Of a stretch of DNA of 64,000 bases, positions 35,001 through 45,330 are shown in pieces. The stretch lies in NCBI RefSeq assembly GCF_004115265.2, contig NC_046303.1:1-64000 (forward strand), read 5' to 3'. Each line of letters starts with the position of its first letter. The first letter of the stretch is position 1. A model generated the notes under the pieces. That model searched no databases. It was not told the origin of the DNA and saw nothing but the letters and a program-made list of their open reading frames with translations. This DNA comes from Rhinolophus ferrumequinum. Its lineage: Eukaryota > Chordata > Mammalia > Chiroptera > Rhinolophidae. A program made the position numbers and the translations under genes.

Positions 35001-38000
35001 CTTCTGCAAGGTGACAACACCGTTTGAAAGGTTTAAAAGTCATCATTCAGCAGTGGGGCTGAGAAAACGTCCATGAAAAAGTTCCTCGGAACAGCTCATG
35101 AGAACAAAGACGTCAGATATTACCACACGGGTAAAAGCCAATCGCTGTGCATCCCAGGACTTTAGTCCCTGAAACACGCTGGACTGGATGGACAGCATGA
35201 CAGAGGTGCCACTGCCATGCTCTTGCACAGGAGACAGGCAGGCCCCTCCCATCAGACAGCGGTGTCCTGCCTGCTGGCAGTGACCCTTCAGCAGGGTCAT
35301 GGGGAGATACTACTGCAACACCACGACCTGAGGGGGCTCCACGGACAGAACCGGTGGACTGAGCAGCTAGTGTTTGTACTGGGTTCATGCCTTGCAGGCT
35401 CGCCGAGTGGGAGGAAACAGCTCTAAAATGCAGCTTTGACCCTGCAGAAACTTACACCAGAATCAGGCTGTAAAGAGGTTACAAACACTCGTTATACAAA
35501 GTCTACACAGCACACACGTGGCAACCTGCAAAGCCAGGTGGCCATCCGTCCCGGCATCGGGTTGCTCCCAGGGCCGGGGGGGACTCACGTCCGGGACGCT
35601 TATCTGCAGAAAGTGGCCACGGTTCTCCTGGATTAATCCATATACTTATTTGCAGCTAGAAACTTTTCTAAAAGTTGGGGGCACGTCCGTGAAGAACACA
35701 GATATCCCTGCTCTTAGCTTACACTGAACGAGGTGGAGAGACTGGCCAGCAACCAGAAAATTTTAAACAGGGGCTGCACCAGGAGGTGTGAGGTGCTGGG
35801 GAAGAAAGAGCAGTAGACTAGGCTCAGGGCACCAGCGTGCGGGGAATGGGGTGGACGGCTGCTGTTGTTCCAAGGGAGGGCAGGGTGGGAGAAGGGACAT
35901 GCGAGTCCAGGCTTGGCAGGAGGTGAGGACGCGAGCGGGAGCTCCCTGGGCAGTGAGTGGTCCAGGCAGATGTATGGCTGCTGCAGCAATGGTCCGAAGG
36001 TGCAGGGGACACACAGGATGCCATTGTGGCGGGTACGGAGTGCACAGCGCACAGCAGTAGGAGAGCTCTAGTCAGAACCAGCTTCCTCAGAACCCCAGGC
36101 AATATTCCTGTCTCATGTTGAGAGCAGATGAGAGATGGCAGCACCTGAGGTGACAACACTGGGTTGAACTCTGAAAGTCTCTGTGAAGGATTTCAACAGA
36201 CTGGATAGAGCGTGTGAAAAAAAGCCCAGGAAACCTCCAAGTGTTCAGGCTCCAGAGAGCTGCTGCTGTCTCTGGTGGGAAAACATGGGGTGAGCAGGCT
36301 GGCAGGGACCATGAGTAAGTCAATGCCCACATGCCAGCTGGGCACACAGGGTAGACCTCCGTGGAAATGCTGAGCATGAATCAGGGCTAGAAGGGGCTTG
36401 GCGGGGCTCGAGAAGCCAGCCCTCCTCCAGGCACCGCAAAGACCACTGTCAGTGCCTTCCCTAAAGACACTCGTCTACCCACAACAAAGGCAGAATCACC
36501 TTGCTATTTACCCATGACAATGGGAAGAAATTATGGTGCCAGGAGACCGTAAAACCCAAGAGACCAACTGGAAAACAACTACAAACAATGAGAGAGTAGT
36601 AAGCTGAGGACAAACAGAAATCTTTTTAAAAACTCAACTGCCTTCCTGTATACAAAAATTTAGAAATATGGAAAAGGAAACTCCCATTTCCAGTACCAAC
36701 AAGAGGAAATTTAGGAATAGATGTAATAAATGTGCAACATCTATATGAAAAGAATCTCTAAATACTAAAGAATATAAAAGACTAAAACAAATGAAAAGGT
36801 ATATCCTGTTTGGGCAAAGGAAGGCTTAGTATAATTTTTAAAGTCAGTTCTCCCTAAATTAACCTGTAAGTGAATTTTTTGAACTTGTAAGGTTCAACAC
36901 TAGATAAGCTTATTCTATGGAAAAATATTTGTACAATAAATATCAGGAAAATTCTGAAAAAGAACAGTAACAAAGGAAGACAAAACCTGCCAGTGAGTAA
37001 AACATGGTCCAAGCCACAGTTCTGGTTCATGGACAGCCCAGAAAAGGCCAATATAGCTGGGAATTTCATCTCTGATGAAGGTAGCTGAGTATCGTGATTA
37101 TTCCTTTACAGCAGCCTGGAAAAGTAACAATAATCCCTAGTCCTCCTTTCACCAAAATGAATACCAAATGGATCTGAGTCAAATTAGAAAATGAAACAAA
37201 CAAACAAACAAAAAATACTGAAAGAAAATATTAAAGACTTTAAAAAAAGAAATCTCAGAGTGGGGAAGGCTTCATACAGTCAAAAGGCACATGACAGATG
37301 GAAAAAAAGTGTTTGTGATACAAATGACAAAAGGCTCATTTTCTCAACGTACAAAGATCTATAAATTCAGGAGAAAGGGCCCAGGACATCCCTAAAATGC
37401 ATTTTGGGCTCTAAACAAAAGGAGGAGGAAGACACCGAACTCCACTGTGCTTTCCACCCTGTGAGACCAGACTAGATAAGGAACAGGGTGCAAGAGTCCC
37501 TTTATACCTTTTGAAATGGGTACCCGGTACCTGTGGTACTTCCTTTTTTAAAGTAAGGCAGCTAACAATTTTATAAAAATGCTACAATGTGCAGAATCCA
37601 CAATAGAACCAGGGCAGCAGAAAGGCCTCCTGACAAGCAGGCGGGTCTGGGAAAGCACGACCTATGGAAGGCCGCTTCTAAGTTATTTCCGTGCCAGCCA
37701 TGTGTTGTAAAACCATAAGCAAAGGCACAAAGGCTCCAGCGAGCTTCTTACTCCAACAAACCGGGCAGCAGCTTCAAGCGGAGCAGACAGTGCTGGACGA
37801 CAGTCGCCCCCTATGCTCCTGGTCAGAACAAAATTCAGAATCCAACATTTCTGTTTGTGCCTCAGTAACCACATTTAAACCAACCATCCTTAATGGGGTC
37901 GTTTTACATCAAGTTTTAACTTAAAACAACTTAGCTGGGCCTCATTTCCCTATCTGTATAATGGGGATAAAAACAGTGCTTACTGATAGCGTTATTGTGC

Positions 38001-39604
38001 AGATTAACTTATTCTGCACAAAAGCACTTAGAGCAGGCCCCACAACACACTTCTTGGAAATAGGACTGCCACACAGGAAGAACACGGGATTTGGAGGCCC
38101 ATCCATGAATAGCCCAGCAGAACCCACGGCTCCCCTCCCATCCTTGCCCTGAATGTCTGCACTTGTCCCCACAGCACCTACCTGGTCCACTAGAATGAGT
38201 GTCTGCCAGCCAGCTGACTGAGGCAGGCCACAGGATCGCAGGAAGCCAGGTCTCCCTGGCTGGGCTCTGAACTAGCTGCAAAGCCTACAGAGTAAACACA
38301 TCTGGACACGTGGGTTGTCCCAATTTATACATACCATAAGAAGTGCATAGTTCTCTCTATAAAGTGAAATCAAGTATACTAAAAATTTTGTGACCTCAGC
38401 TCTGCAATCAGCACCCCTCAGAAAATTACAGATTAGTACCAACTGCAGACTCATGGTGTCACTCATAAACGGAACTGCAAATATCAAATCTGCACTAATG
38501 CCACTTTCTACAAGGATGCAGTTTAGGTCCTGTTGGCTCACAGAAGGGCACGTCTGCAAAGTGGTGAGCTTGGACGCCAAATGCACCATCACTTTTTAAA
38601 GGGCCTCGGTGCAACCACGCACAGGCTCAGCCACCTGACTGCTGCCGGCAGCCCTCCCGCCTCACCCTTTCCTGACAAGATGGGCAGGAATGCAGTGGGA
38701 CCTTGACCCTCTGGGTGAATCAGCCAGGCCTTCAGAGGGACCGGCCCTCGTTTATTCTATTTATGAACTCAAAGTACTGGGTAAAGACCACTGCTCCCCA
38801 AACCTGGAAAGACGGCGGGTAGGAGGAAAACGCCGGGCTTGGTTCGAGTCAGACCCAGCTTGCTCTTGTCTGCACTGAGCCAGGGCAGTGCATGGCCGGC
38901 TCCAGCCTCAACAACGCGCCCGCAGGCCCTGCAGCTGTAAGGGGCCGTTGGGAAGTGCAAAGATGTACAACTTGAATGGTTGGCAAACCCGTCAGGGCTA
39001 AGACTCTCTGAGTGGTGGACAGCAGTCAAATGAAGAATTTTACCAACTACAGCAATGACCTTGGGACTAATTTTCCTCCTCCGTGGTGTTGGAATACTGT
39101 CATTCCCAGCTTTCACGACTAGTTCAATTACTAAAACAGAAAGTAATCACAATGAATCGGTGGTTTTATTTTTCAAGTAAGGATTTAAAAAGAAATTACA
39201 AACTCTATATGTCCCATCACTTCGTAGAGGAAAGAGCATTTTAACACCGAGACAGACGGGGGTGATGTCAGAACAGGGCCAGCCCCGCAGGCCCGCAGCC
39301 CCACCAGGAACCCAGGAGGCACCGGGCGCGGGGGGTCTCCCCGCTCTCGCGGCTGACACTCCGGCGTCCCGGCCGCGTCCCCGCGGCGCCGCGAGCGGAC
39401 AAGCGGACACGACGACCAGGGGCGCGCTCCCCTCCCCCGCGCGGCCCCCGACCCCGGCCCAGCCCTCCGCGTCCGCCCAAGGTCGGCCCGAGAGGGCCGC
39501 GGGGCCTGGCGAGCCCGGGCTGGGGGAGGCCTCACCCCGCCCTCGCCCCCGCCGCAGCCCCCGCTTGCGCGGCCCAAGCACCGCACTCACCCAGGCGACG
39601 CCAT
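18998..39604 (-). CDS. URGCP: Upregulator of cell proliferation, VLIG-type GTPase (URGCP), 5 coding exons
   Basis: URGCP is a cytosolic protein of the very-large-inducible-GTPase-like family, linked in human to cell-cycle progression and hepatocyte growth. Coding exons on the minus strand are 39604-39591, 29566-29496, 23610-23560, 23358-23320 and 21498-18998. All introns are GT-AG and phases join without a break (2,676 nt, 891 aa plus stop). The start MASPG, then [10 protein letters not shown] and DLEWREMEG, matches the human N-terminus I remember, which fixes the start codon. Human URGCP is 931 aa, so this one is about 40 residues shorter; the missing part lies in the middle of the terminal exon. 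Exon 1 lies in a CpG island. MRPS24 follows downstream on the same strand. In human, UBE2D4 is head-to-head with URGCP; I cannot find it here. Confidence 0.96.
21499..23319 (-). other. URGCP intron 4
   Basis: The intron holds one SINE at 22131-22540 and otherwise unremarkable sequence. A polypyrimidine tract and CAG acceptor abut the terminal exon. Confidence 0.6.
22131..22540 (+). repeat. tRNA-derived SINE, Rhin-1-like, long form
   Basis: It starts 'ggccggcccagtggctcagg', with a B box 'ggttcgattcccac'. The body is unusually long and contains several diverged repeats of a 'gcagccgg.g.tggc' motif. It ends in an A-rich tail near 22530. It is intronic in URGCP and in the opposite orientation to the gene. 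Confidence 0.75.
24233..24671 (-). repeat. tRNA-derived SINE(s), antisense, Rhin-1-like, compound
   Basis: Read on the minus strand it starts 'ggccggcccagtggctcagg' at 24668 and contains two further B-box-like motifs, then 'tagttgcaggg' and an A-rich tail at 24233. An 11-bp duplication, 'ttttgcctttt', flanks the whole unit at 24222-24232 and 24672-24682. The compound structure therefore inserted as one piece. It lies in sense with URGCP. Confidence 0.75.
25470..26045 (+). repeat. Old L1 3'-end fragments
   Basis: The stretch 'tccctcagcagg..aacg' through 'acaatggaacattattcaacctt' is L1 ORF2 end sequence in sense. From about 25890 the 'caggtgtacaaaacgccacaatgatt' text belongs to an L1 3' UTR read in antisense, so two fragments abut here. 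Confidence 0.5.
25700..25806 (+). repeat. Three-unit tandem repeat, period 36 bp
   Basis: Units start at 25700, 25736 and 25772, each beginning 'agactgg' followed by 'gactacagg' or 'cactataggg' and 'ctggaa' or 'ctgaag'. It lies inside L1-derived sequence. Confidence 0.75.
26052..26084. repeat. (AT)n microsatellite
   Basis: About 33 bp of perfect alternating AT, followed by interrupted 'atgtatatatgta' and CA-rich repeats up to about 26145. It abuts a mariner derivative. Confidence 0.9.
26148..26380 (+). mobile_element. Internally deleted mariner element with transposase C-terminus
   Basis: The ends are inverted repeats: GGGGTGCCAAAAAAA at the left and TTTTTTTGGCACCCTC at the right. A TA follows the right end. 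Inside, on the plus strand, the reading frame ends [14 protein letters not shown], the kind of C-terminus seen in mariner transposases. At 233 bp nearly the whole transposase is missing, so this is a non-autonomous derivative. Confidence 0.75.
26383..28010 (-). repeat. L1 LINE, antisense, 3' half of ORF2 and 3' UTR
   Basis: Read on the minus strand, the ORF2 end is recognisable: 'atggcagagtaatactcaatt', 'ttggccattgtgaata' and 'gagaaatggctcttcatatcc' in reverse order. The order from 28010 back to 26383 runs from the ORF2 interior to the 3' UTR. The frame is broken in many places. Confidence 0.8.
28100..28880 (-). repeat. Second, older L1M-type fragment, antisense
   Basis: The 'acaattcagtggtattaaatacattcacaatgttgtgcagcc' text and the following 'ctgtttccacagcag' region are typical of old L1M 3' ends read on the opposite strand. 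Confidence 0.6.
29650..29805 (+). repeat. MER5A-like hAT-Charlie fragment
   Basis: The order 'cacgccccagatcc', 'agaatctcagaggttctgagt', 'gattctgatgtgc' and 'gagaaacactgg' fits the MER5A MITE consensus from memory. Confidence 0.5.
32670..33020 (+). repeat. MaLR (MLT1-type) solo LTR fossil
   Basis: The motif order 'ctgagttgtgccccctcaaa', 'accctaacccc', 'agcctccagaac' and 'tgttgtttaagccacc' is that of ERVL-MaLR LTRs. It is strongly diverged, consistent with insertion before or around the eutherian radiation. Confidence 0.6.
34290..34720 (+). repeat. MaLR-like LTR fossil, sense
   Basis: The text 'gggtctttgcagat', 'ttaagatgaggtc', 'ctggtgtccttacaa' and 'agccaaggaacacc' matches the MaLR LTR class by memory. 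It is old and diverged, with no internal region attached. Confidence 0.5.
34740..34975 (-). repeat. MaLR-like LTR fossil, antisense
   Basis: Read on the minus strand it begins 'ttgaattgtgtccccctg' and continues with 'gttaaagtcctaaccc'. It is the inverse partner of the type of element just to its left, and is truncated. Confidence 0.5.
36570..37400 (+). repeat. Very old L1-type fragment, sense
   Basis: A-rich ORF2-like text ('caagaggaaatttaggaata', 'acatctatatgaaaag', 'aatgaataccaaatgg') reads on the plus strand with heavy decay. Confidence 0.5.
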
Positions 39605-39910
39605 GAGCGCGGCGAGGTCTCGGCGCTGCCGCCGCCTCCGCTTCCTCCGCGCTGCGCGACTCGGGGAGGGGCCTCGCGCCGGCCACCCGCTGCCCGCCGG
39701 GCGCTCCAGGAGGGCGGGGAAGGGACCGGGGAAGGGGGGGCCCAGGTCGGCCGGAGAAGGGGTATGAGTGAGTCCAGAGTCGGATGAGGGTGCGGCCTGG
39801 GGGCGGAAGGGCCACGGCCCGCGACCCGCCCACCTGCCCAGGTGCCCGCGGGCCGGTACTCGCCGGGAGGAGGCTCTGGTGCGGACCCAGCCGAGAACAT
39901 GCCCCTGGGC
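39260..39910 (-). promoter_or_regulatory. URGCP: CpG-island promoter of URGCP
   Basis: A dense CpG region surrounds URGCP coding exon 1 (39604-39591), whose start codon lies in 'gcgctcATGG'. GC boxes are present and there is no TATA box. In human the same promoter region also drives UBE2D4 on the other strand. No UBE2D4 first exon (MALKRIQK) is visible to the right. Confidence 0.75.
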
Positions 39911-40379
39911 CACGAAGCAGCTGCAGGACCGGGTGAAGTCTACATCTCCCGCGATATGAGTTTAAATTCCGTAAGAAAAGCCTTTCCTTTAGCCCAGGAG
40001 TTCAAGAATTTGTTATGAAGCAAAATAATGTCTTTTCTTACTTGCTGCGGTGTCGTGCACAGTTGCTGGCCTCTCTGAGCCAGTTACCCCTTGTAAAATG
40101 TGTGTAAAACCCCACCGTGAAGCTCTGAGGATTGTGGGGCACTTTTATTCTTTGCACGGTGTTATTAAGCAATAATGAGTCTGGAATTCCTGCAGTGGGT
40201 ACTTGAGCCTCAGTTCCCTTCTCAGCAAATGAGTTTTCAGAAATAAATGAGCTCTTGTAACTGTAAACGGTTAATCAAAAGCTCTGGACATTGCTAGTCA
40301 CATTCCTGTGTTATATTAAATATTATTGCTAATCACTTTATTTTTTACTACTAGTAAGAACAAGAGATAGCAAAGAAGT

Positions 40380-40580
40380 GACCGAAATCTTGGCTCTGTA
40401 GCCAGAATACCTGGGTTGAAATCTGGAACCTGGGGCAAGATAGAACCTCCCCCAGGGCCGTAGTTTCCTCATTTAAAAAATGAGAATAATAGGTCCCTTC
40501 CTCTGTGAGTATTGAATGACTTAGTAATTTTTTAATGAGTTAATATTTTTAAAGTGACTGATGCATGCCTGGCACACGGT
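40380..40580 (-). repeat. MIR SINE
   Basis: The order 'cttggctctgtagcc', 'cctgggttgaaatc', 'tagtttcctcatttaaaaaatgagaataat' is the MIR consensus read across its core; the strand call is tentative. Confidence 0.6.
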
Positions 40581-40869
40581 CTCTTTCCCTTCCTGTGAAC
40601 CTCTCCAGTGTTTGGAGCCTGTTCCCTTTAGTAAACCGGAAGCTCACAATCGCTGCTGTGAGTGCAGAAGATAGTCAATGCTAGTAAATGTGAGCTCATG
40701 TGTAACGCCTCAGGGCCTTCTGAGACCCCCAAGTAGGTTATGAATCCAGGGTTTGGAAGAGTTTTGGGAGTGGGCAACCACTGCTTGGTCCAAGGCAGTA
40801 ATGTTTAACACTGCAGTGAGGCAGGCAAGATAGTTTTTAAAAAGAAACTGTTGGTTTTAAGATATATTT

Positions 40870-42345
40870 TAAAGTAACATAAGAAGAATGAAACTAGACT
40901 ACCTGACACCATACAAAAAAATTAATTCAAAGGGGATTAAAGACTTGAGTATAAGACCTGAAGAAAAAAAATACAGAGAAGAAAACATAGGTACTCAACT
41001 TATGGACCTTGGCTTGACAGGGGTTTTTGTGAACTTGAAACCAAAGGCAAGGGAAGTAAAGCAAAAATAAATGAATGGGACTACATCAAACTCAAAAGCT
41101 TCTGCACAGCACAAGAAACCACCAATAAAACTAAAAGGCAACCAACTGAATGGGAGAAAATATCTGCAAATGATACCTCCAATAAGGGCTAATATCCAAA
41201 ATATACAAAGGACTCATACAACTCAACAAACGTAAAAAAATAATTCAATTAAAAAATGGGCAGAGGACCTGGACACTTTTCCCAAGAAGACAAACAGACT
41301 GCCAACAGGTATCTGAAAAGATGCTCAACTTCACTAGCTATAAGGGAAATGCAAATTAGAACCACAATGAGATAACACACTACACCTGTTAGAATGACTA
41401 TTCTCAGTTAAGACAAGAAATAAGTGTTGGAGAGGTTGCAGAGAAAAAGGAACCCTCATACACTGCTGGGAGGAATGTAAATTGGTACAGACACTATGGA
41501 AAACAGTGTGGAGGTTTCTCAAAAAATGAAGAACAGAGCTACCATATGACCCAGCAATCCCTTTTCTGGGGATCTACCCCCAAAATTAGAATATACTGAT
41601 TTATAAAGCTATCTGCACCACCATGTTCACTGCGGCATTATTCACAATAGCCAGGACATTGAAACAACCTAAATGTCCTTCAACCGATGACTGGATGAAA
41701 AAGATGTGGTACATACTGTGTTTCTCTGAAAATAGGACCTAGCCACACAATCAGCTCTACTACGTCTTTTGGAGCAAAATTTAATATAAGACCTGGTTTT
41801 ATATAAGACCAGGTATTATAAAGACCCAATCTTATAGTAAAATAAGACCGCATCTTATATAAGACCTGATCTTATAGTAAAATAAGACTAGGTCTTATAT
41901 TAATCTTTGCTCCAAAAGACGCATTATAGCTGATTGTCCAGCTAGATCTTATTTTCGGGGAAACACAGTATATATAACAGCCATAAAAAAGATGAAATAT
42001 TGCCTTTGTGACAACATGGATACATATTGAGAGTATCAAGCTAAGTGAAATAAGTTAGATGGGAAAGGACAATAACCACATGATTTCATTCATATGTGAG
42101 ATACAAAACAAAAAGCAGCAAACTCATAGGCAGAGACAACATATGGTGGTTACCCAAGAGGAAGGGGGTGAGGGGATGATGAAGAGGGTAAAGGGTGTCA
42201 AATACATGGTTATGGAAGGAGACTAGACTGTGGGTGGTGAGTACATAATGGAATGTATAGACAATATATTATAAAGTTGTACACATGAAACTTACATAAT
42301 GCTATTAACCAATGTTACCCCAATAGATTCAATTTTTTAAAATGT
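40870..42345 (+). repeat. L1 LINE 3' half, sense, with nested MITE
   Basis: The ORF2 C-terminal region is clear: 'ataagacctgaag', 'ggaatgtaaattggtacag', 'gaacagagctaccatatgac', 'caatagccaggacattg' and finally the 3' UTR near 42300. A TA-flanked MITE at 41716-41968 interrupts it. Multiple stops and frame breaks show it is dead. Confidence 0.8.
41716..41968. mobile_element. Palindromic Tc1/mariner-type MITE inside L1
   Basis: The ends are CTGTGTTTCTCTGAAAATAG on the left and CTTATTTTCGGGGAAACACAG on the right in inverse, with TA on both sides (714-715 and 969-970 of the 41-kb block). The centre repeats a short palindromic 'ataagacc.ggtcttat' motif several times. The L1 text resumes across the insertion. 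It is younger than the host L1 copy. Confidence 0.8.
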
Positions 42346-43520
42346 TAAAACAGAAAGATATCAGATCAATACTCTATGCTTTAAAGAACGAAAAAGATTG
42401 AAGAGCAAACCAAATCTAAAGTTAGCAAAAGGAAAGAAATATTAAACATTGAAGCAGAAAAAGATAAAGTAGAAAAATCGGTGAAATAAAAAGTTTGTTC
42501 TTTGAAAAAATCAAAATTAACAAACTTTTTCCTACACTCCCTTAAAAAGAAACAGGAGGGAAGACACAAATTACTAACATCAGAAATAATGGGGGGACAG
42601 TCTACTGATTTTACAGAAATAGAAAGAATTGTTTGCGGCCAGATGGCTCAGTTGGTTAGAGAGCGAGCTCTGAACAACACGGTTGCTGGTTCGATTCCCA
42701 CATGGGCTGGTGAGCTGCGCCCTCCACAATTAGATTGAAGACAATGAGCTGCCACTGAGCTTCCAGAGGGGCGGCTGGATGGCTCAGTTGGTTAGAGAGC
42801 GAGCTCTCAACAACAAGGTTGCTGGTTCAATTCCCGCATGGGATGGTGGGCTGCACCCCCTGCAACTAAAGACTGAAAACAGCAACTGGACTTGGAGCTG
42901 AGCTGAGCCCTCCACTAGATTGAAGGACGACTTGAAGCTGATGGGCCCTCGAGAAACACTGTTCCCAATATTCCCCAATAAAATTAAAAAAAAAAAAAAA
43001 TTTGTAAGGGAATACTATGAACAGTGGTGGTGCACCAACAACCTCCATGAAAAAAAAATCCTGGAAACATACAATCAACCATAATTAACTAATGAAGAAA
43101 TAGAAAATCTGAATAGATGTATAAAAGACATTGAATTTGTAATTAAAGAACCTCACAACAAAGAAAACTAGACCAGATGGCTTCAATGGTAATTGTACCA
43201 AACATTTAAGGAGTTAACACCAATCCTTCTCTGACTCTTCCAAAATCTACAGAGCACTTCTCACTTTATGAGGTCAACATTACCCTGATACCAAAGCCAA
43301 AGATGCGACAAGAAAACTACAGACCAATATCCCTTATGAATATTGATATAAAAATCCTCAACCAAATACTAGTACAAAGAATCCAAAAACATAAAAAAGG
43401 GATTATACACAATGATCAAGTGGGATTTATTCCTGGAATGCAAGGATGGTTCAACATATGAAAATCGATCAATGTAATATGTTGCATTAATACAATGAAG
43501 GAAAAAAGTTTCTCCCCACA
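42345..43520 (+). repeat. Second L1 fragment, sense, ORF2 reverse-transcriptase region
   Basis: The text 'ccagatggcttcaatgg', 'ctgataccaaagccaaag', 'gaaaactacagaccaatatccct' and 'gtgggatttattcctggaatg' is the L1 ORF2 fingers-palm coding region. It follows a 3' end, so this is a separate insertion. A SINE at 42636-43000 splits it. Confidence 0.75.
42636..43000 (+). repeat. Dimeric tRNA-derived SINE
   Basis: Two tRNA-like heads occur in tandem. The first starts 'gcggccagatggctcagttgg' with B box 'ggttcgattccc'. The second starts 'ggcggctggatggctcagttgg' at about 42770 with B box 'ggttcaattccc'. It ends with 'ccccaataaaatt' and an A15 tail, and lies inside L1. Confidence 0.8.
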
Positions 43521-44034
43521 TGTTACTTATTTAAAAAGAATTTTTTTTCTAACTTTCCAGTGGAGAAATCTGACAATATCAACAGAGTGACCAGACTTAA
43601 CCGGTCATACTTATCAATGTCATGTACCCTCTGATGTGATGTGATGCACTGAGAGGCACAGCGTCACTTCTGTAACAGTCTTCTGTAAATGCATAACTTT
43701 AATCTCATCAATCATAAAACCCAAATTGAGGGACAATCTCTCTACAAAATAACTTTGCCATTCTCTTCAAAAGTGTCAAGATCATGAAAGACAAATACTA
43801 AAGAAATAAGATTGCAGGAGGCTAGTGACAGGATGCACAAATACAACACAGGACCGTAGATCAGACCCTGAACCAGAAAAAGGACATTAGTTGTACAATT
43901 AGTGAAATTTGAATAAAGTCTGTAAATTAGTTAATAGTATTATATAGGTGTTTTCTGGATTAGATAACTGAATTAGTTATGTAATACGCTGTGAGAGAAA
44001 GCTGGGTAAAGGGTATACAAGAATTCTGTGTATT

Positions 44035-45330
44035 GTTGTATTTTAAACAGTTTTACAGATATAATTTTCCCATTAGCAATCACTCCCCATTCCCCCTTTC
44101 CTCAGCCCAAGTGAGCACTAAACTATTTTCTGTCTTAATAGAGTTGCCTATTCTGAATATTTCATTTAAATGGAATTATATACTATGGGGCCTTTTGTGA
44201 CTGGCTTCTTTTCACTCAGCATACAGTTTCAAGGTTCATCCATTGTTATATGAGTATGTTGAATTGTGTCCCCCAAAAAGATTTTGAAGTCCTAACCCCC
44301 AGCACCTATGAATGTAACTTTAAAGTGGGTCTTTGGAGATGTGAAGCTAAGATGAGGTCATTAGGGTGGGCCCTAATCCAGTATGACTGAGTCCTTATAA
44401 AATGGGGAAATCTGGACACAGAGATAAACACACATAAATGAAAGACGGTGTCAAGACACAGGAAGAACACTATCTACAAGCCAAGGAAAGCCCGAGGCTA
44501 CCAGAAGTTGAGGAGGCCCTGGAAAAGCTTCTCTCTCACAGCTCTTAGAAGGAACAAACCTGTCGATAACCTTGATTTCATACTTCTAGCCTCCAAAGCT
44601 GAGACAATAAATTTGTTAAGGCACCCAGTTTGTGACAACTCAAGCAATTTAATATATCCATGTTGTAGCATGTATCAGTACTTCCTTCTTGTTGCTAAAA
44701 ATATTCCATTGTGGATATTATCACATTTTGTTTATCCATTCAACATTTGGGTTGTTTTGACCTTTTGGCTAATATGAAGAATGCTGCTATAAACACATGT
44801 ATAAAAGTTTCTCTGTGGACATGTTTTAATTTCTCTTGGGTATATATATCTAAGAATGGAATTGCTGGGTCATATAATTGTTTCACTTTTTAAGGAAATT
44901 CCAAACTGTTTTCCAAAGTAGCTGCACCATTTTACATACCCACCAGTGAAAGTGTGAGGGTTCCAACTTCTCCACATCCTCACCAACACTTGTTGTCGTC
45001 TGTCCTTTTAAGTATAGCCATCCTAGAGGACGTGAAGTGGTATCTCATTGTGGCTTTGATTTGCATTTCCCTAATGACTAAAAATGTTCAGCTTTTATGT
45101 TTTATGTGCTTAATGGCCATTTCTGTATCTTCTTTGAAGAAATTTCTATTCAAATCCTTTGCCCAGTTTTTAATAGTTTGTCTCTTTTAGAGTTGTAAAA
45201 GTTCCTTTATCTGGATATTGAACCCTTATCAAATACATGATTTGTATATATTTTCTCCCATTTTATGGGTTACTTTTTGCTTCCTTGATGGTGCTGTTTA
45301 AAACACAAGTTTTAAATTTTTATTAAGTCC
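44035..45330 (-). repeat. Old L1 fragment, antisense, split by an LTR
   Basis: L1 3'-end text in reverse: 'ggttcatccattgtt', 'caacatttgggttgttttgacc', 'gaattgctgggtcatat', 'cttctccacatcctcaccaacacttg' and 'gtggtatctcattgtggctttgatttgca'. Confidence 0.75.
44255..44655 (+). repeat. MaLR-type solo LTR fossil inside L1
   Basis: The order 'ttgaattgtgtcccccaaaaa', 'gaagtcctaacccccag', 'gggtctttggagatg', 'agatgaggtcatta', 'gtccttataaaa' and 'cttctagcctccaaagctgag' fits the MaLR LTR class. It sits within an antisense L1, which resumes beyond it. It is diverged, of eutherian-ancestor-type age. Confidence 0.55.

Larger units (their letters stand above)
29567..39590 (-). other. URGCP intron 1
   Basis: This 10-kb GT-AG intron carries a MER5A-like piece, MaLR-type LTR fossils at 32.7-35.0 kb and an old L1 at 36.5-37.4 kb. 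A MIR-like piece lies near 37.94 kb. I see no additional conserved exon. Stretches at about 29.8-32.6, 35.0-36.5 and 38.0-39.2 kb look like unique non-coding sequence. Confidence 0.55.

Noticed and set aside
39147-39833. A 228-codon minus-strand frame at the URGCP promoter
   Set aside because: It is rich in Pro, Arg, Gly and Ala as expected of any CpG island, and runs through the donor of the well-supported exon 1 in a different frame.
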